DNA of 64,000 bases from Acinetobacter sp. YWS30-1 (GTDB lineage: Bacteria; Pseudomonadota; Gammaproteobacteria; Pseudomonadales; Moraxellaceae). Shown here in pieces: positions 26,740 through 35,632 of the stretch. The position numbers were made by a program, and so were the translations under genes. Every line of letters begins with the position of its first letter. The stretch's first letter is position 1. The DNA is taken from the NCBI RefSeq assembly GCF_033558715.1, contig NZ_CP114606.1, forward strand, positions 744,001-808,000, given 5' to 3'. The notes beneath the pieces are model-generated. The model made no database searches. It saw only the letters and a list, made by a program, of their open reading frames with translations, and was not told where the DNA came from.

Positions 26740-28041
26740 ATGGAATATGTAGAACACAACACCTCCACGGTCAATCCAAATTCTAAAACACGTGTTTTAT
26801 TTGCGAGTCTGGTAGGTACAACAATTGAATTTTTCGACTTTTATATTTATGCCACGGCTGCTGTACTGGTTTTCCCGCATTTATTTTTCCCTGAAAGTAG
26901 TGGTAGTGCCGCATTACTGCAATCTTTAGCCACTTTTTCAATTGCATTTATCGCACGTCCAATTGGCGCTATTATTTTTGGACATCTTGGTGATCGAATT
27001 GGCCGTAAAGCCACACTCGTTTCTGCATTGCTATTAATGGGGATTTCTACAGTTTGCATCGGACTATTACCGACCCATGCACAAATTGGTGTGGCTGCAC
27101 CCATCTTGTTAGCATTGTGTCGTTTAGGGCAAGGGCTTGGTTTGAGTGGCGAGTGGAGTGGTGCGGTATTATTCGCCACAGAAAATGCACCAAAGGGTAA
27201 ACGTGCATGGTATGGCATGTTCCCACAGCTCGGTTCTCCAATTGGTTTTATTCTTGCGGCAAGCTCATTTTTATTATTAGGTGCATTTTTATCAGATGAA
27301 GCCTTTATGCAATGGGGTTGGCGAATTCCGTTTATTGCAAGTGCATTGCTAGTATTCGTTGGCTTATATATTCGATTAAAACTACACGAATCTCCAGCTT
27401 TTCAAAATGTTTTAAACAAGCAATCAGCAGTTAAAGTACCTTTGAAGGATGTGCTCACCAAACATATTGGAAAAGTGGTATTGGGTATGTTGGCGACAGT
27501 ATGTACCTTGGTTGTATTTTATTTGATGACGATATTTGCATTGAATTGGGGGACAACCGCATTAGGGTATAGTCGAGATACTTTTTTAAAAATCCAACTG
27601 ATTGCAACAGTGTGTTTTGGTCTGTGTATTCCTATCTCTGCATTATCCGCTGAGAAGTTTGGTAGAAAAATAACATCCATTGCCATTTGTATTCTGACCA
27701 TGATCTTTGGATTGTTCTTCTCAACATTTTTTGTTGCTGATAACGTATTATCAGTATTGGTGTTCCTGTGCCTTGGTTTAAGTATTATGGGCTTAACTTA
27801 TGGACCACTTGGGACCATTTTGTCTGAAATTTTCCCTGTTTCAGTTCGATATACAGGAACAGCCTTGTCTTATAATTTTGGTAGTATTTTAGGCGCATCA
27901 TTTGCCCCTTTGATTGCAACTCAATTGGCTCAAAATTATGGTTTGCATGCTGTGGGATATTATTTATCTATCGCGGCAGGTGTTTCTCTATGTGCTTTCA
28001 TGTGTATTCGTGAAACAAAAAATGAAAACATTATGAGCTGA
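26740..28041 (+). CDS. MFS transporter, metabolite:H+ symporter (MHS) family
   Basis: 433 aa, 12 predicted membrane helices. Family marks include TTIEFFDFYIYATAA at the first helix, GDRIGRKATL in the loop between helices 2 and 3, and GQGLGLSGEWSGA. MHS members import organic acids, shikimate, proline or betaine with protons. The substrate cannot be read from sequence. It lies upstream of mesX and shares a 16-bp promoter element with it, which hints at a methionine-related or sulfur-related solute; that is inference. The divergent neighbour is queH. Confidence 0.85.
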   Translation: MEYVEHNTSTVNPNSKTRVLFASLVGTTIEFFDFYIYATAAVLVFPHLFFPESSGSAALLQSLATFSIAFIARPIGAIIFGHLGDRIGRKATLVSALLLMGISTVCIGLLPTHAQIGVAAPILLALCRLGQGLGLSGEWSGAVLFATENAPKGKRAWYGMFPQLGSPIGFILAASSFLLLGAFLSDEAFMQWGWRIPFIASALLVFVGLYIRLKLHESPAFQNVLNKQSAVKVPLKDVLTKHIGKVVLGMLATVCTLVVFYLMTIFALNWGTTALGYSRDTFLKIQLIATVCFGLCIPISALSAEKFGRKITSIAICILTMIFGLFFSTFFVADNVLSVLVFLCLGLSIMGLTYGPLGTILSEIFPVSVRYTGTALSYNFGSILGASFAPLIATQLAQNYGLHAVGYYLSIAAGVSLCAFMCIRETKNENIMS

Positions 28042-28307
28042 TTGTTTTATTGCACATGATGCTCAATTTCGGGCTTATTCAATCGTATATTTTAAAATGA
28101 ATAAGCCCACAACTCAGATACACCTTATCCCAACTCGTTTTCTCATTATTAAATGTTCATCATTGTATCGATATACAGATGCATTCGATTTCTATTTAAT
28201 ACGTGTCCAACACTTGATCTTTCAATATGGATATTTGATGAGGCGATCTCATCCATTGCATGTTAAAAAAACACCAACATGAGATTTACTCATCTTATCC
28301 TGAATTT

Positions 28308-28323
28308 ATATCGTTTTACTCAT
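28308..28323. repeat. 16-bp shared promoter repeat, copy 2
   Basis: Exact match of 26428-26443, located about 72-87 bp before the mesX start. A related TTTACTCAT at 28285-28293 lies 23 bp further upstream. No convincing gene is present in 28042-28394. Confidence 0.45.
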
Positions 28324-28394
28324 TTTATGATTCACGTTTAAATAAAGCCATTCAGAAATTTAGATTTTGTAAAATTTTTTAGGTGGCAATCTCC

Positions 28395-29393
28395 ATGAGT
28401 CAGAAATTTGCATGTTCAATCAAACGCATTCGTTTCGATGAAAACTATGAACCAGCAAACAATACCCGTTTAACCACGAATTTTGCTAACTTGGCCCGTG
28501 GTGAAAGCCGCCAAGAAAATCTGCGCCGTACATTGGCGATGATCAATAACCGTTTCAATAGCCTTGCAACTGTAGATAATCCTAAAGGCGATCGCTATTC
28601 ACTTGAAATTGATATTATTTCAGCGGCGATTGATATTGAAGGTAATGGTCAAACTTTCCCATTCATTGAAACTTTAAAAAGCACCGTGATCGACCATAAA
28701 ACCGGTGAACGTCTTGAGGGTATGATTGGTAACAGTTTTTCTTCTTTTGTGCGTGATTATGACTTCAGCGTGGTACTGCCAGCACATGGTTGTAAGTTCA
28801 ATGAGCAACCTGAAGGCTTTGGTGATCTACACGGTAAATTGTACTTACACTTGGTGAATTCAGACGTATTTAAAGCAGAATTTAAGCAAAACCCAGTGAT
28901 TTGTTTAAGTATCTCAACCACGAAAACCTATTACCAAACAGCCAATGTGCATCCAGTACTCGGGGTTGAATATACCAATGACGATTACTCACGTACCGAT
29001 GCCTATTTTGCCAAAATGGGTTTAAGTGTTCGTTACTTTAAGCCTCAAGGTGCCAATGCACCGCTCGCATTCTACTGCGCCGGTGATTTATTACGTGATT
29101 ACACTGATTTTGAATTGATCAGTGCGATTGCGACCATGGAAAGTTTCCAAAAAATCTATCGTCCTGAAATTTACAACACCAATTCACCTGCAGGTGTGGA
29201 ATATCAACCAAGTCTCAGCTATGGCGATTATTCTTTGACTCGTGTTGTCTATGACCGTGTAGAACGTGGCGAATTGGCAGTGAAACAAGGGAAATGGACC
29301 GAAGAAAACTTTATTAAGCCTTATAAAGACATTCTTGATGAATGGGCAGCCAATTTTAAAGTTGAAACAGCACAACAAGATACTGCTGCTTAA
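28395..29393 (+). CDS. mesX: MesX (DUF1852), partner of methionine synthase MesD
   Basis: 332 aa from ATG 28395, with AGGTGG 8 bases upstream (a GTG at 28383 is part of that site). The protein, MSQKFACSIKRIRFDEN at its start, is the DUF1852 family, always found beside a short MetE-like protein. Work on folate-independent methionine synthases showed that MesD of Acinetobacter needs this protein, named MesX, and oxygen for function. No known catalytic motif is visible. mesD follows after 43 bp, so the two are co-transcribed. Confidence 0.9.
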   Translation: MSQKFACSIKRIRFDENYEPANNTRLTTNFANLARGESRQENLRRTLAMINNRFNSLATVDNPKGDRYSLEIDIISAAIDIEGNGQTFPFIETLKSTVIDHKTGERLEGMIGNSFSSFVRDYDFSVVLPAHGCKFNEQPEGFGDLHGKLYLHLVNSDVFKAEFKQNPVICLSISTTKTYYQTANVHPVLGVEYTNDDYSRTDAYFAKMGLSVRYFKPQGANAPLAFYCAGDLLRDYTDFELISAIATMESFQKIYRPEIYNTNSPAGVEYQPSLSYGDYSLTRVVYDRVERGELAVKQGKWTEENFIKPYKDILDEWAANFKVETAQQDTAA

Positions 29394-29436
29394 GCTGACA
29401 CAATTTAACGATATACAAATTTAGAGAAAGAAGACT

Positions 29437-30465
29437 ATGGCTATTTTACTCCCAACATCAACAGCAGGCAGCTTACCGAAACCCACTTGGCTGGCAGAAC
29501 CGGAAAAATTATGGTCTGCTTGGAAACTTGAAGGTGAAGAATTATTGGAAGCAAAACGTGATGCTTTAAAATTATCACTTCATGAGCAAGTGACTGCGGG
29601 TATTGATATTGTCAGTGATGGCGAGCAGACCCGTCAGCACTTCGTAACCACGTTCATTGAACATCTTGAAGGTGTGGATTTCGAAAAGCGTGAAACCATG
29701 CGTATTCGTAACCGTTATGAAGCAAGCGTACCTTCAGTGGTCGGTGAAGTATCACGTAAAAAAGCTGTATTTGTAGACGATGCTAAATTCTTACGTAGCC
29801 AAACCAATCAACCGATTAAATGGGCGTTGCCTGGTCCGATGACCATGATTGATACACTTTTTGACGGTCACTACAAGAGCCGTGAAAAATTGGCTTGGGA
29901 ATTTGCCAAAATTCTGAATCAAGAAGCTTTAGAGCTCGAAGCGGCAGGTGTCGACATTATTCAGTTTGATGAGCCTGCATTTAATGTGTTCTTTGATGAA
30001 GTAAATGATTGGGGTATTGCGACATTAGAGCGTGCGCTTGAAGGACTCAAATGTGAAACAGCTGTCCATATTTGCTATGGCTACGGCATCAAGGCAAATA
30101 CGGATTGGAAACAAACATTGGGTAATGAATGGCGTCAGTATGAAGAGTCCTTCCCTAAATTACAAAAGTCAAAGCTAGATATCATTTCGTTAGAGTGCCA
30201 AAACTCACGTGTACCGATGGATTTAATTGAACTGATTCGTGGCAAAAAAGTCATGGTTGGTGCAATTGATGTAGCAACCAATCAAGTTGAAACTGCAGAA
30301 GAAGTCGCAAATACCTTACGTAAAGCATTGCAATTTGTTGATGCAGACAAGCTGTATCCTTCAACCAACTGTGGTATGACACCTTTATCTCGTAATGTTG
30401 CACGTGGCAAGCTTGAGGCGTTAAGTGCAGGTGCTGCCATTGTTCGTAAAGAATTAGAGGCTTAA
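29437..30465 (+). CDS. mesD: Core methionine synthase MesD
   Basis: 342 aa, equal to the MetE C-terminal catalytic barrel without the N-terminal folate-binding half. Zinc ligands are present: His and Cys in AVHICYGYG, Glu in ISLECQNSR, and Cys in PSTNCGMTPLS. DGEQTRQHF and FDEPAFN are further family marks. It methylates homocysteine to methionine, together with MesX and oxygen. A purine-rich AGAGAAAGAAG precedes the ATG. A small hairpin (ATCAAAC/GTTTGAT, 30466-30482) follows the stop codon. Confidence 0.92.
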   Translation: MAILLPTSTAGSLPKPTWLAEPEKLWSAWKLEGEELLEAKRDALKLSLHEQVTAGIDIVSDGEQTRQHFVTTFIEHLEGVDFEKRETMRIRNRYEASVPSVVGEVSRKKAVFVDDAKFLRSQTNQPIKWALPGPMTMIDTLFDGHYKSREKLAWEFAKILNQEALELEAAGVDIIQFDEPAFNVFFDEVNDWGIATLERALEGLKCETAVHICYGYGIKANTDWKQTLGNEWRQYEESFPKLQKSKLDIISLECQNSRVPMDLIELIRGKKVMVGAIDVATNQVETAEEVANTLRKALQFVDADKLYPSTNCGMTPLSRNVARGKLEALSAGAAIVRKELEA

Positions 30466-30553
30466 ATCAAACGTAGTTTGATGCTGAGCAGGGTAAATGG
30501 TGACTGAATCATTTGTCCTGTTCTAAGCAAAAGCACGTGATTATACATTTGAG

Positions 30554-31057
30554 ATGAAAGAGATGATTGAAGCAACAGACTTTAGAAATGCAATGTCTTT
30601 ACTCACCACAGCAGTGAATGTTATTACGACTTCGGGTGAAACAGGTATGCATGGATTTACTGCATCTGCCGTATGTAGCGTGACGGATACACCGCCAATG
30701 TTATTAGTCTGTATGAATCAATCCTCCCGTTCACATGCCCATTTTGTTGAAAATAAAGTCTTGGCTGTAAACGTACTAAGTACTCAGCATGAACAGCTTT
30801 CAAATGCTTTTGCTTCAAGTAAATTCAGCTCAGAAGATCGTTTCAAACTCGGTGATTGGAGTACGATGGAAACTGGTTCACCTATTTTGAAAGATGCCTT
30901 GGTCAGTTTTGACTGTGAGATTCAAGATATTCAGCAAGTCGGTACACACAGTGTTTTCATGTGTCGTGTTCTTAAAGTTCAACAAAGCGATCAAGAAGAA
31001 AGTCTGGTGTATTTTAACCGTGCTTATCATCAAGTGGGTCAATTGGAACACGTTTAA
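30554..31057 (+). CDS. Flavin reductase-like domain protein
   Basis: 167 aa, the flavin reductase/RutF-HpaC family: DFRNAMSLLTTAVNVITT at the start, GFTASAVCSVTDTPPMLLVCMNQ for the flavin-binding region and FNRAYHQVG at the end. Such proteins reduce FMN or FAD with NAD(P)H and hand it to a partner oxygenase. No oxygenase is adjacent, but MesX/MesD need oxygen, so reduced flavin for MesX is an attractive idea (inference). The gene is 88 bp after mesD, in the same direction, and 43 bp before the TauE/SafE gene. MKEM and MIEA are both possible starts. Confidence 0.85.
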   Translation: MKEMIEATDFRNAMSLLTTAVNVITTSGETGMHGFTASAVCSVTDTPPMLLVCMNQSSRSHAHFVENKVLAVNVLSTQHEQLSNAFASSKFSSEDRFKLGDWSTMETGSPILKDALVSFDCEIQDIQQVGTHSVFMCRVLKVQQSDQEESLVYFNRAYHQVGQLEHV

Positions 31058-31100
31058 CCCAATGCCTTAATTCCTTCATCTTTTTAAAAGTTAGTCTATT

Positions 31101-31901
31101 GTGGAACTTATAACCTTTTTAATCATCGGTGCTTTTGCTGGTTTTGCAGCAGGGTTATTTGGTGTTGGTGGTGGAACGATCATCGTCCCATTACTCTTTA
31201 TTGTTTTTACTCAGATGGACTACAGTCCTGATGTGATCATGCATTTGGCATTAGGAACCTCATTAGCCACCATTGTTGTGACATCAATCAGTTCATTCAT
31301 GGCACACCATAAAAATGGTGCAGTGATGTGGCCGGTATTTAAAAATCTGGCGCCACCGATGGCGATTGGCTGTTTTGCCGGAGCTGCGATTGCGGGATGG
31401 CTCTCAGGAATACATCTTCAACTCATCGTTGGTTTATTCTTGATTTGGGTGGCATATACTATGTTCATGGGGGCTAAAAAGGTCGTGGACTCAAGTAGAA
31501 CACTGCCTTCAACCGGTAAACAGGTTGCTGCAGGTTCAGTGATTGGAGTGGCTTCAGCTATTTTTGGGATCGGTGGTGGCAGTTTAACCGTCCCGTATCT
31601 CAACCGTTATGGCGTCGTCATGCAAAAGGCAGTGGGAACATCCGCTGCCTGTGGTTTACCCATCGCGATTGCAGGTGCGTTAGGTTTTATGCTTTTTGGA
31701 GTGAAAGCGCATGCTGCTGTACCTAACAGTATCGGCTATGTACATACTTACGCATTCTTAGGCATTAGCCTGATGAGTTTCTTTACAGCTAAGTTGGGTG
31801 CAAAAGCGGCACATGCTTTATCACCGCAAATGCTGAAAAAATGTTTTTCGGTATTGTTGAGTATCGTTGGATGCTTTTTCCTGTTTAAAGGGTTGAGTTA
31901 A
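31101..31901 (+). CDS. TauE/SafE (TSUP) family membrane transporter
   Basis: 266 aa with about eight membrane helices. The two internal-repeat signatures are clear: GLFGVGGGTIIVPLL and IFGIGGGSLTVPYL. TSUP proteins move sulfite, sulfoacetate or other sulfur anions. Its place in the mesX-mesD-flavin reductase-metR run supports a sulfur substrate. GTG is used as start (31101), followed at codon 2-10 by ELITFLIIG. A hairpin terminator follows at 31934. Confidence 0.85.
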   Translation: MELITFLIIGAFAGFAAGLFGVGGGTIIVPLLFIVFTQMDYSPDVIMHLALGTSLATIVVTSISSFMAHHKNGAVMWPVFKNLAPPMAIGCFAGAAIAGWLSGIHLQLIVGLFLIWVAYTMFMGAKKVVDSSRTLPSTGKQVAAGSVIGVASAIFGIGGGSLTVPYLNRYGVVMQKAVGTSAACGLPIAIAGALGFMLFGVKAHAAVPNSIGYVHTYAFLGISLMSFFTAKLGAKAAHALSPQMLKKCFSVLLSIVGCFFLFKGLS

Positions 31902-31933
31902 GAGATATTCAATTAATTTGATATGAAGAACAG

Positions 31934-31954
31934 GCTCACTCAGTGTGGGCTTTT
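31934..31954 (+). terminator. Terminator after the TSUP gene
   Basis: GCTCAC (31934-31939) pairs with GTGGGC (31945-31950) and is followed by TTTT; it separates the TSUP gene from the regulator gene. Confidence 0.6.
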
Positions 31955-31984
31955 CTAACATTATAGTTATTGTCTGGGATTTAC

Positions 31985-32902
31985 ATGATAGAAATACGAC
32001 ATTTAAAAACACTGACAGCCTTGAGAGAGCACGGTTCATTGGTTGCAGCAGCAGGTGAACTATGTCTGACTCCTTCGGCTGTATCTCACCAGTTGCGAGA
32101 GCTAGATCAATGGTTTGGTGTAGAAGTAGTAAATCGTCGTACACGTCCTATCAGTTTCTCTAATGTTGGCTTACGTCTATTGAAATTGGCCGATGAAGTA
32201 TTGCCACAAGTTCAAATTGCACAAAGCGACATTACCCGTATTATTCATGGGCAAACTGGTCGGATTACTTTTTCTTCTGAATGCCATAGTTGTTTCGATT
32301 GGCTCATGCCCTTACTCAATCAATACCGTATTCAATATCCCGATGTCGATTTGGATTTTGCATCAGGATTTGAAGAAAATCCACATGAGTTATTGCAAAA
32401 TGGCGAATTTGATTTATTGATTACTGCAGATCCGATTGCTTTGAAAGGTGTTGAATACTTTCCAGTGTTTGAGTATGAGTCTCGACTTGTCTTATCGACA
32501 ACACATCCATTGGTGCGTGCAGAACACATTACTGTTCAAGAGTTAGCTGAAGAAACGCTTATTACATATCCAGTGGATAAACATCGTTTAGATATCATGT
32601 CGAAGCTATTTATTCCTGCAAATATTCAGCCGAAAAATATTCGAACTACAGATTTAACCCAAATGTTGATTCAACTTGTTGCTAGCGGTCGTGGTATTGC
32701 CGCATTGCCTGATTGGGTGGTGAATGAATATGAGCAAAAAGGTTGGGTCACTTCACGACGTCTTAATTGTGTTGCACCTGAAGGTTTACGTCGTACCTTA
32801 TATGCTGGTTTTAGAACGGATGAAAAAGACAAAGATTACTTTGATGGTTTCTTAAAGCAGCTTGAGCGATTCTCAAAGAAAAGAATCTCTTACTACAGTT
32901 AG
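31985..32902 (+). CDS. metR: LysR-type regulator, MetR-like (copy 1)
   Basis: 305 aa from ATG 31985 (TGGGA upstream; a TTG at 31970 is less likely). LysR winged helix at 1-60 (LKTLTALREHGSLVAAA, LTPSAVSHQLRELD) and an effector domain that follows MetR (FSSECHSCFDWLMPLL, LLITADPI, LVASGRGIAALPDWV). MetR binds homocysteine and activates methionine genes, so mesX/mesD and the genes around are its likely targets. A second copy of about 85% identity by eye is at 55348. Confidence 0.88.
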   Translation: MIEIRHLKTLTALREHGSLVAAAGELCLTPSAVSHQLRELDQWFGVEVVNRRTRPISFSNVGLRLLKLADEVLPQVQIAQSDITRIIHGQTGRITFSSECHSCFDWLMPLLNQYRIQYPDVDLDFASGFEENPHELLQNGEFDLLITADPIALKGVEYFPVFEYESRLVLSTTHPLVRAEHITVQELAEETLITYPVDKHRLDIMSKLFIPANIQPKNIRTTDLTQMLIQLVASGRGIAALPDWVVNEYEQKGWVTSRRLNCVAPEGLRRTLYAGFRTDEKDKDYFDGFLKQLERFSKKRISYYS

Positions 32903-32959
32903 TTCTCTGAGTCTTTATCATTGCATTATCCTAGGGGGATTTAGACAATAATAGTTTTA

Positions 32960-32988
32960 TGATTCAATGCACTAAATCAAATTTGGGT
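32960..32988. repeat. Dispersed 29-bp repeat, copy 2
   Basis: One mismatch to 11345-11373. It lies just before the second att-like block. Confidence 0.45.
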
Positions 32989-33008
32989 TCACATTGGGTA
33001 AAAAATAA

Positions 33009-33154
33009 TTGCCACATTTTTTGCCACACTTTTTTTAAATCCTATCAAAAACTATCAAATGAAATTATATAAATTATTGAAAATACAAACAATTATATTT
33101 GATAGATTTTGATAGAGTTAAGCTTTAGCGGGTTCAACTCCCGCCATCCCACCA
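33009..33154. other. att-like scar with tmRNA/tRNA 3'-end-like sequence
   Basis: Begins with the 30 bp shared with 19837-19866 and ends with GCGGGTTCAACTCCCGC (33128-33144), a perfect T-arm, followed by CATCCCACCA, which nearly matches an acceptor strand plus CCA. The sequence is close to the 3' end of tmRNA (ssrA), a common integrase target. No 5' part of a tRNA or tmRNA is present, so it is an attachment-site remnant, not a gene. Confidence 0.55.
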
Positions 33155-33294
33155 AAATTCTTGTTATAAATCAGACACTTATATAAGTGGTTTTTTTATT
33201 GGCTACATGTTTATTTTAAGCGTTTACCAAATTCAGTTTAAGATGAAAAAGTTTTTTAATATTAGCTGATTACTTAAAGTATTTAATTAATCAT

Positions 33295-33663
33295 ACCCGA
33301 ATCGCGGATAAAAAATTGACTTGAAAAATAAGAGGACTAGAGCCATCAGTTGAGTTACCACACAAAACTTAAAACTCTAGTCCCGATGTTTAATAGTACC
33401 GAATTATTTTGCGTAATTGATGATTTCTTTCTTAAATTTGAAGCAACCTACTGGAATTTCCTTAAACAAAGTCGTCGTTTCTCCAGAGTCCGAACCGCTC
33501 ACTTGAGTATCTCAGAAATCACTTTTATCGCGATCTGGTATAAATGTTCTCATTTCACTAATTTCAAAGCATTTTTCACATGGTTGAAACAGGATAAAAA
33601 TCATTTATTTAAAAGCTTACCCTGTTACCAACGGATGATTCATCTGATTAATAGACATCTTAA
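33295..33663 (+). pseudogene. Truncated IS982-family transposase
   Basis: A left-end-like ACCCGAATCGCGGAT at 33295 is followed by a transposase start at 33386 (MFNSTELFCVIDDFF) with the IS982 N-terminal pattern (LFCxIDDF, then LSISEITFIAIWYKCSHF and FKAFFTW). The reading frame runs about 90 codons to NRHLNQ and then enters the 3' end of scoB on the other strand. The catalytic domain and right end are missing. It marks the border between the AT-rich accessory part and the tyrosine cluster. Confidence 0.7.
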
Positions 33664-34311
33664 TCAGGCAGCCTTAAGTCTATCTGTAATCAGCTTAACT
33701 CCAGTCGCAGCTTTAATCTGGTCCAGTGTGACATCTTGAGCGAGTTCTACCAGAACCACTCCGCGTGAAGTAATATCCATAACGCCGAGATCCGTAATGA
33801 TCCGATTGACGACACCTTTACCGGTCAGCGGCAGGGTACATTGAGGAACGATTTTCGGTGAACCGTCTTTCGCCGTATGCTCCATGAGCACCACGACTTT
33901 CTGCACACCTGCCACCAGATCCATGGCGCCGCCCATACCTTTGACTTTCTTGCCCGGAATCATCCAGTTGGCCAGATCGCCTGTTTCGGAAACTTCCATT
34001 GCGCCTAAAATCGCGATATTCACGTGGCCACCACGGATCATGGCAAAGGATTCTGAGCTGGAGAAGAAAGCCGCACCTTTTCGGGAAGTGACTGTCTGTT
34101 TACCAGCATTGATCAGGTCTGCATCAACTGTTTCTGCAGTCGGGAATTCATCAATGCCTAGCAGGCCATTTTCAGATTGAAGCCAGACATTGATATTTTC
34201 TGGAATATAGTTAGCTACTAGAGTGGGTAGACCAATACCGAGATTGACATAGAAACCATCTTCCAGTTCCTGTGCCGCACGCTGAGCCATTTCATTTCGA
34301 GTCCAGGCCAT
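33664..34311 (-). CDS. scoB: 3-oxoacid CoA-transferase subunit B
   Basis: 215 aa. Family marks are [17 protein letters not shown] and SENGLLG, whose Glu is the catalytic residue that forms the CoA thioester, and [12 protein letters not shown]. With subunit A it transfers CoA from succinyl-CoA to acetoacetate, the end product of tyrosine breakdown. Two bases separate it from scoA. It is the last gene of the fahA-led operon; its stop codon abuts a truncated IS982, so any native downstream gene has been lost here. Confidence 0.9.
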   Translation of the reverse strand: MAWTRNEMAQRAAQELEDGFYVNLGIGLPTLVANYIPENINVWLQSENGLLGIDEFPTAETVDADLINAGKQTVTSRKGAAFFSSSESFAMIRGGHVNIAILGAMEVSETGDLANWMIPGKKVKGMGGAMDLVAGVQKVVVLMEHTAKDGSPKIVPQCTLPLTGKGVVNRIITDLGVMDITSRGVVLVELAQDVTLDQIKAATGVKLITDRLKAA

Positions 34312-34313
34312 GA

Positions 34314-35015
34314 TTATGCTCCTGCCTTTAAGGTCATCTGTTCAATGCGCTTTTCCGGTGCAGCATTGACAACAATTCGGTTTACATAAATTCCAGGGAG
34401 ATGAATATCATCCGGATCAAGTTCACCAATCTCTACAACCTGTTCAACTTCAGCCACAGTGATTTTACCGGCCATGGCACATTCAGGATTGAAATTACGC
34501 GCAGTTTTACGGAAGACCAAATTGCCGGCCTTATCCGCTTTATAGGCTTTAACCAATGCCACATCTGCGGTTAATGACTTTTCCAGAATAAACTCTTTAC
34601 CATCAAATTCACGGACTTCTTTGCCTTCGGCAATCAATGTGCCAACACCTGTTTGAGTGTAGAAAGCAGGAATTCCAGCACCGCCAGCACGTAATTTTTC
34701 TGCCAGTGTGCCTTGAGGTGTCAGCTCTACTTCCAGTTCACCATTCAGATATTGGCGCTCAAATTCCTTGTTCTCACCGACATAAGAAGAAATCATTTTT
34801 TTGATCTGTTTAGTTTGCAGCAATTTGCCCAAACCAAAATCATCCACACCGGCATTATTGGAAATACAGGTCAGGCCAATCACACCAGTATTTTTTAAAG
34901 CTTCAATGAGTGCTTCAGGAATACCGCATAAACCAAACCCACCAACGGCGAGCGTTTGATGATCTGCCACGATATCCGCTAAAGCTTCCTGCGCATTAGC
35001 AACGACTTTATTCAT
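34314..35015 (-). CDS. scoA: 3-oxoacid CoA-transferase subunit A
   Basis: 233 aa, with [16 protein letters not shown] near the start (glycine-rich CoA region), [13 protein letters not shown] and [18 protein letters not shown]. Alpha subunit of the succinyl-CoA:3-ketoacid CoA-transferase. It could instead belong to beta-ketoadipate metabolism, but neighbours (fahA, maiA) release acetoacetate, which supports the Sco assignment. It starts 22 bp downstream of the VOC gene in the same operon. Confidence 0.88.
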   Translation of the reverse strand: MNKVVANAQEALADIVADHQTLAVGGFGLCGIPEALIEALKNTGVIGLTCISNNAGVDDFGLGKLLQTKQIKKMISSYVGENKEFERQYLNGELEVELTPQGTLAEKLRAGGAGIPAFYTQTGVGTLIAEGKEVREFDGKEFILEKSLTADVALVKAYKADKAGNLVFRKTARNFNPECAMAGKITVAEVEQVVEIGELDPDDIHLPGIYVNRIVVNAAPEKRIEQMTLKAGA

Positions 35016-35036
35016 CAGAAATCCTTTTCTTAAAAT

Positions 35037-35612
35037 TCAAGCGTCCATCTTGGCTTCGCGAGCGCTATGGTCTAATTCATCCGCATGCAGGAAGTGGGTA
35101 TGTGAAGGCGCGCGTTTGGTTTTGCTCCATTGTTCCAGCATGTCATATTTCATTTCTTCAGTAATCATGGCGATTTTCTGAGGTGCTTTTTCATCATCAT
35201 AAGCCAGCTCCAGACGGTGACCATTTGGGTCGAAGAAGTAAATTGAATGGAAAATGCCGTGATTAGTAATGCCCAGTACATCTACGCCATTGGCTTCCAG
35301 ATGCTCTTTGGCCTGAACCAGTGCCTGACGATCTTTCACTTTTAAGGCAATATGCTGCACCCATTTCGGGGTGTTTTCATCGCGGCCCATTTCCGGTTGG
35401 GTGGGCAATTCAAAGAAAGCTAATACATTGCCATTGCCTGCATCTAAAAACAGGTGCATATATGGGTCGAAAGCCTTGGTAGACGGGACATGATCCTCAG
35501 CAAAAGCCAGAATAAAGTCCATGTTCAGGTTTTTTTTATACCATTCCACGGTTTCTTTGGCATCTTTACAGCGGTAGGCGACATGGTGAATTTTTTCGAT
35601 TTGAATGGTCAT
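35037..35612 (-). CDS. VOC family protein, candidate ring-cleavage dioxygenase
   Basis: 191 aa with two vicinal-oxygen-chelate halves. Probable metal ligands are intact: His in KIHHVAYRC, His in WVQHIALKV and Glu in GHRLELAYD, so it can bind Fe(II), Mn(II) or Zn(II). SIYFFDPNGHRLEL is typical of glyoxalases and type I extradiol dioxygenases. It lies inside the tyrosine operon between maiA and scoA. The operon lacks the cupin-type HmgA that should convert homogentisate to maleylacetoacetate, and this gene occupies the matching position in the pathway; assignment as the dioxygenase is inference. Confidence 0.8.
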   Translation of the reverse strand: MTIQIEKIHHVAYRCKDAKETVEWYKKNLNMDFILAFAEDHVPSTKAFDPYMHLFLDAGNGNVLAFFELPTQPEMGRDENTPKWVQHIALKVKDRQALVQAKEHLEANGVDVLGITNHGIFHSIYFFDPNGHRLELAYDDEKAPQKIAMITEEMKYDMLEQWSKTKRAPSHTHFLHADELDHSAREAKMDA

Positions 35613-35632
35613 AGTTATATCCTTATATGTTC

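Noticed and set aside
28097..28282. 61-aa frame between the MFS gene and mesX
   Set aside because: No ribosome site, odd composition, and it overlaps the region with regulatory repeats before mesX.
33128..33154. tRNA gene
   Set aside because: Only a T-arm and an acceptor-like end are present; D-arm, anticodon arm and 5' acceptor strand are missing.
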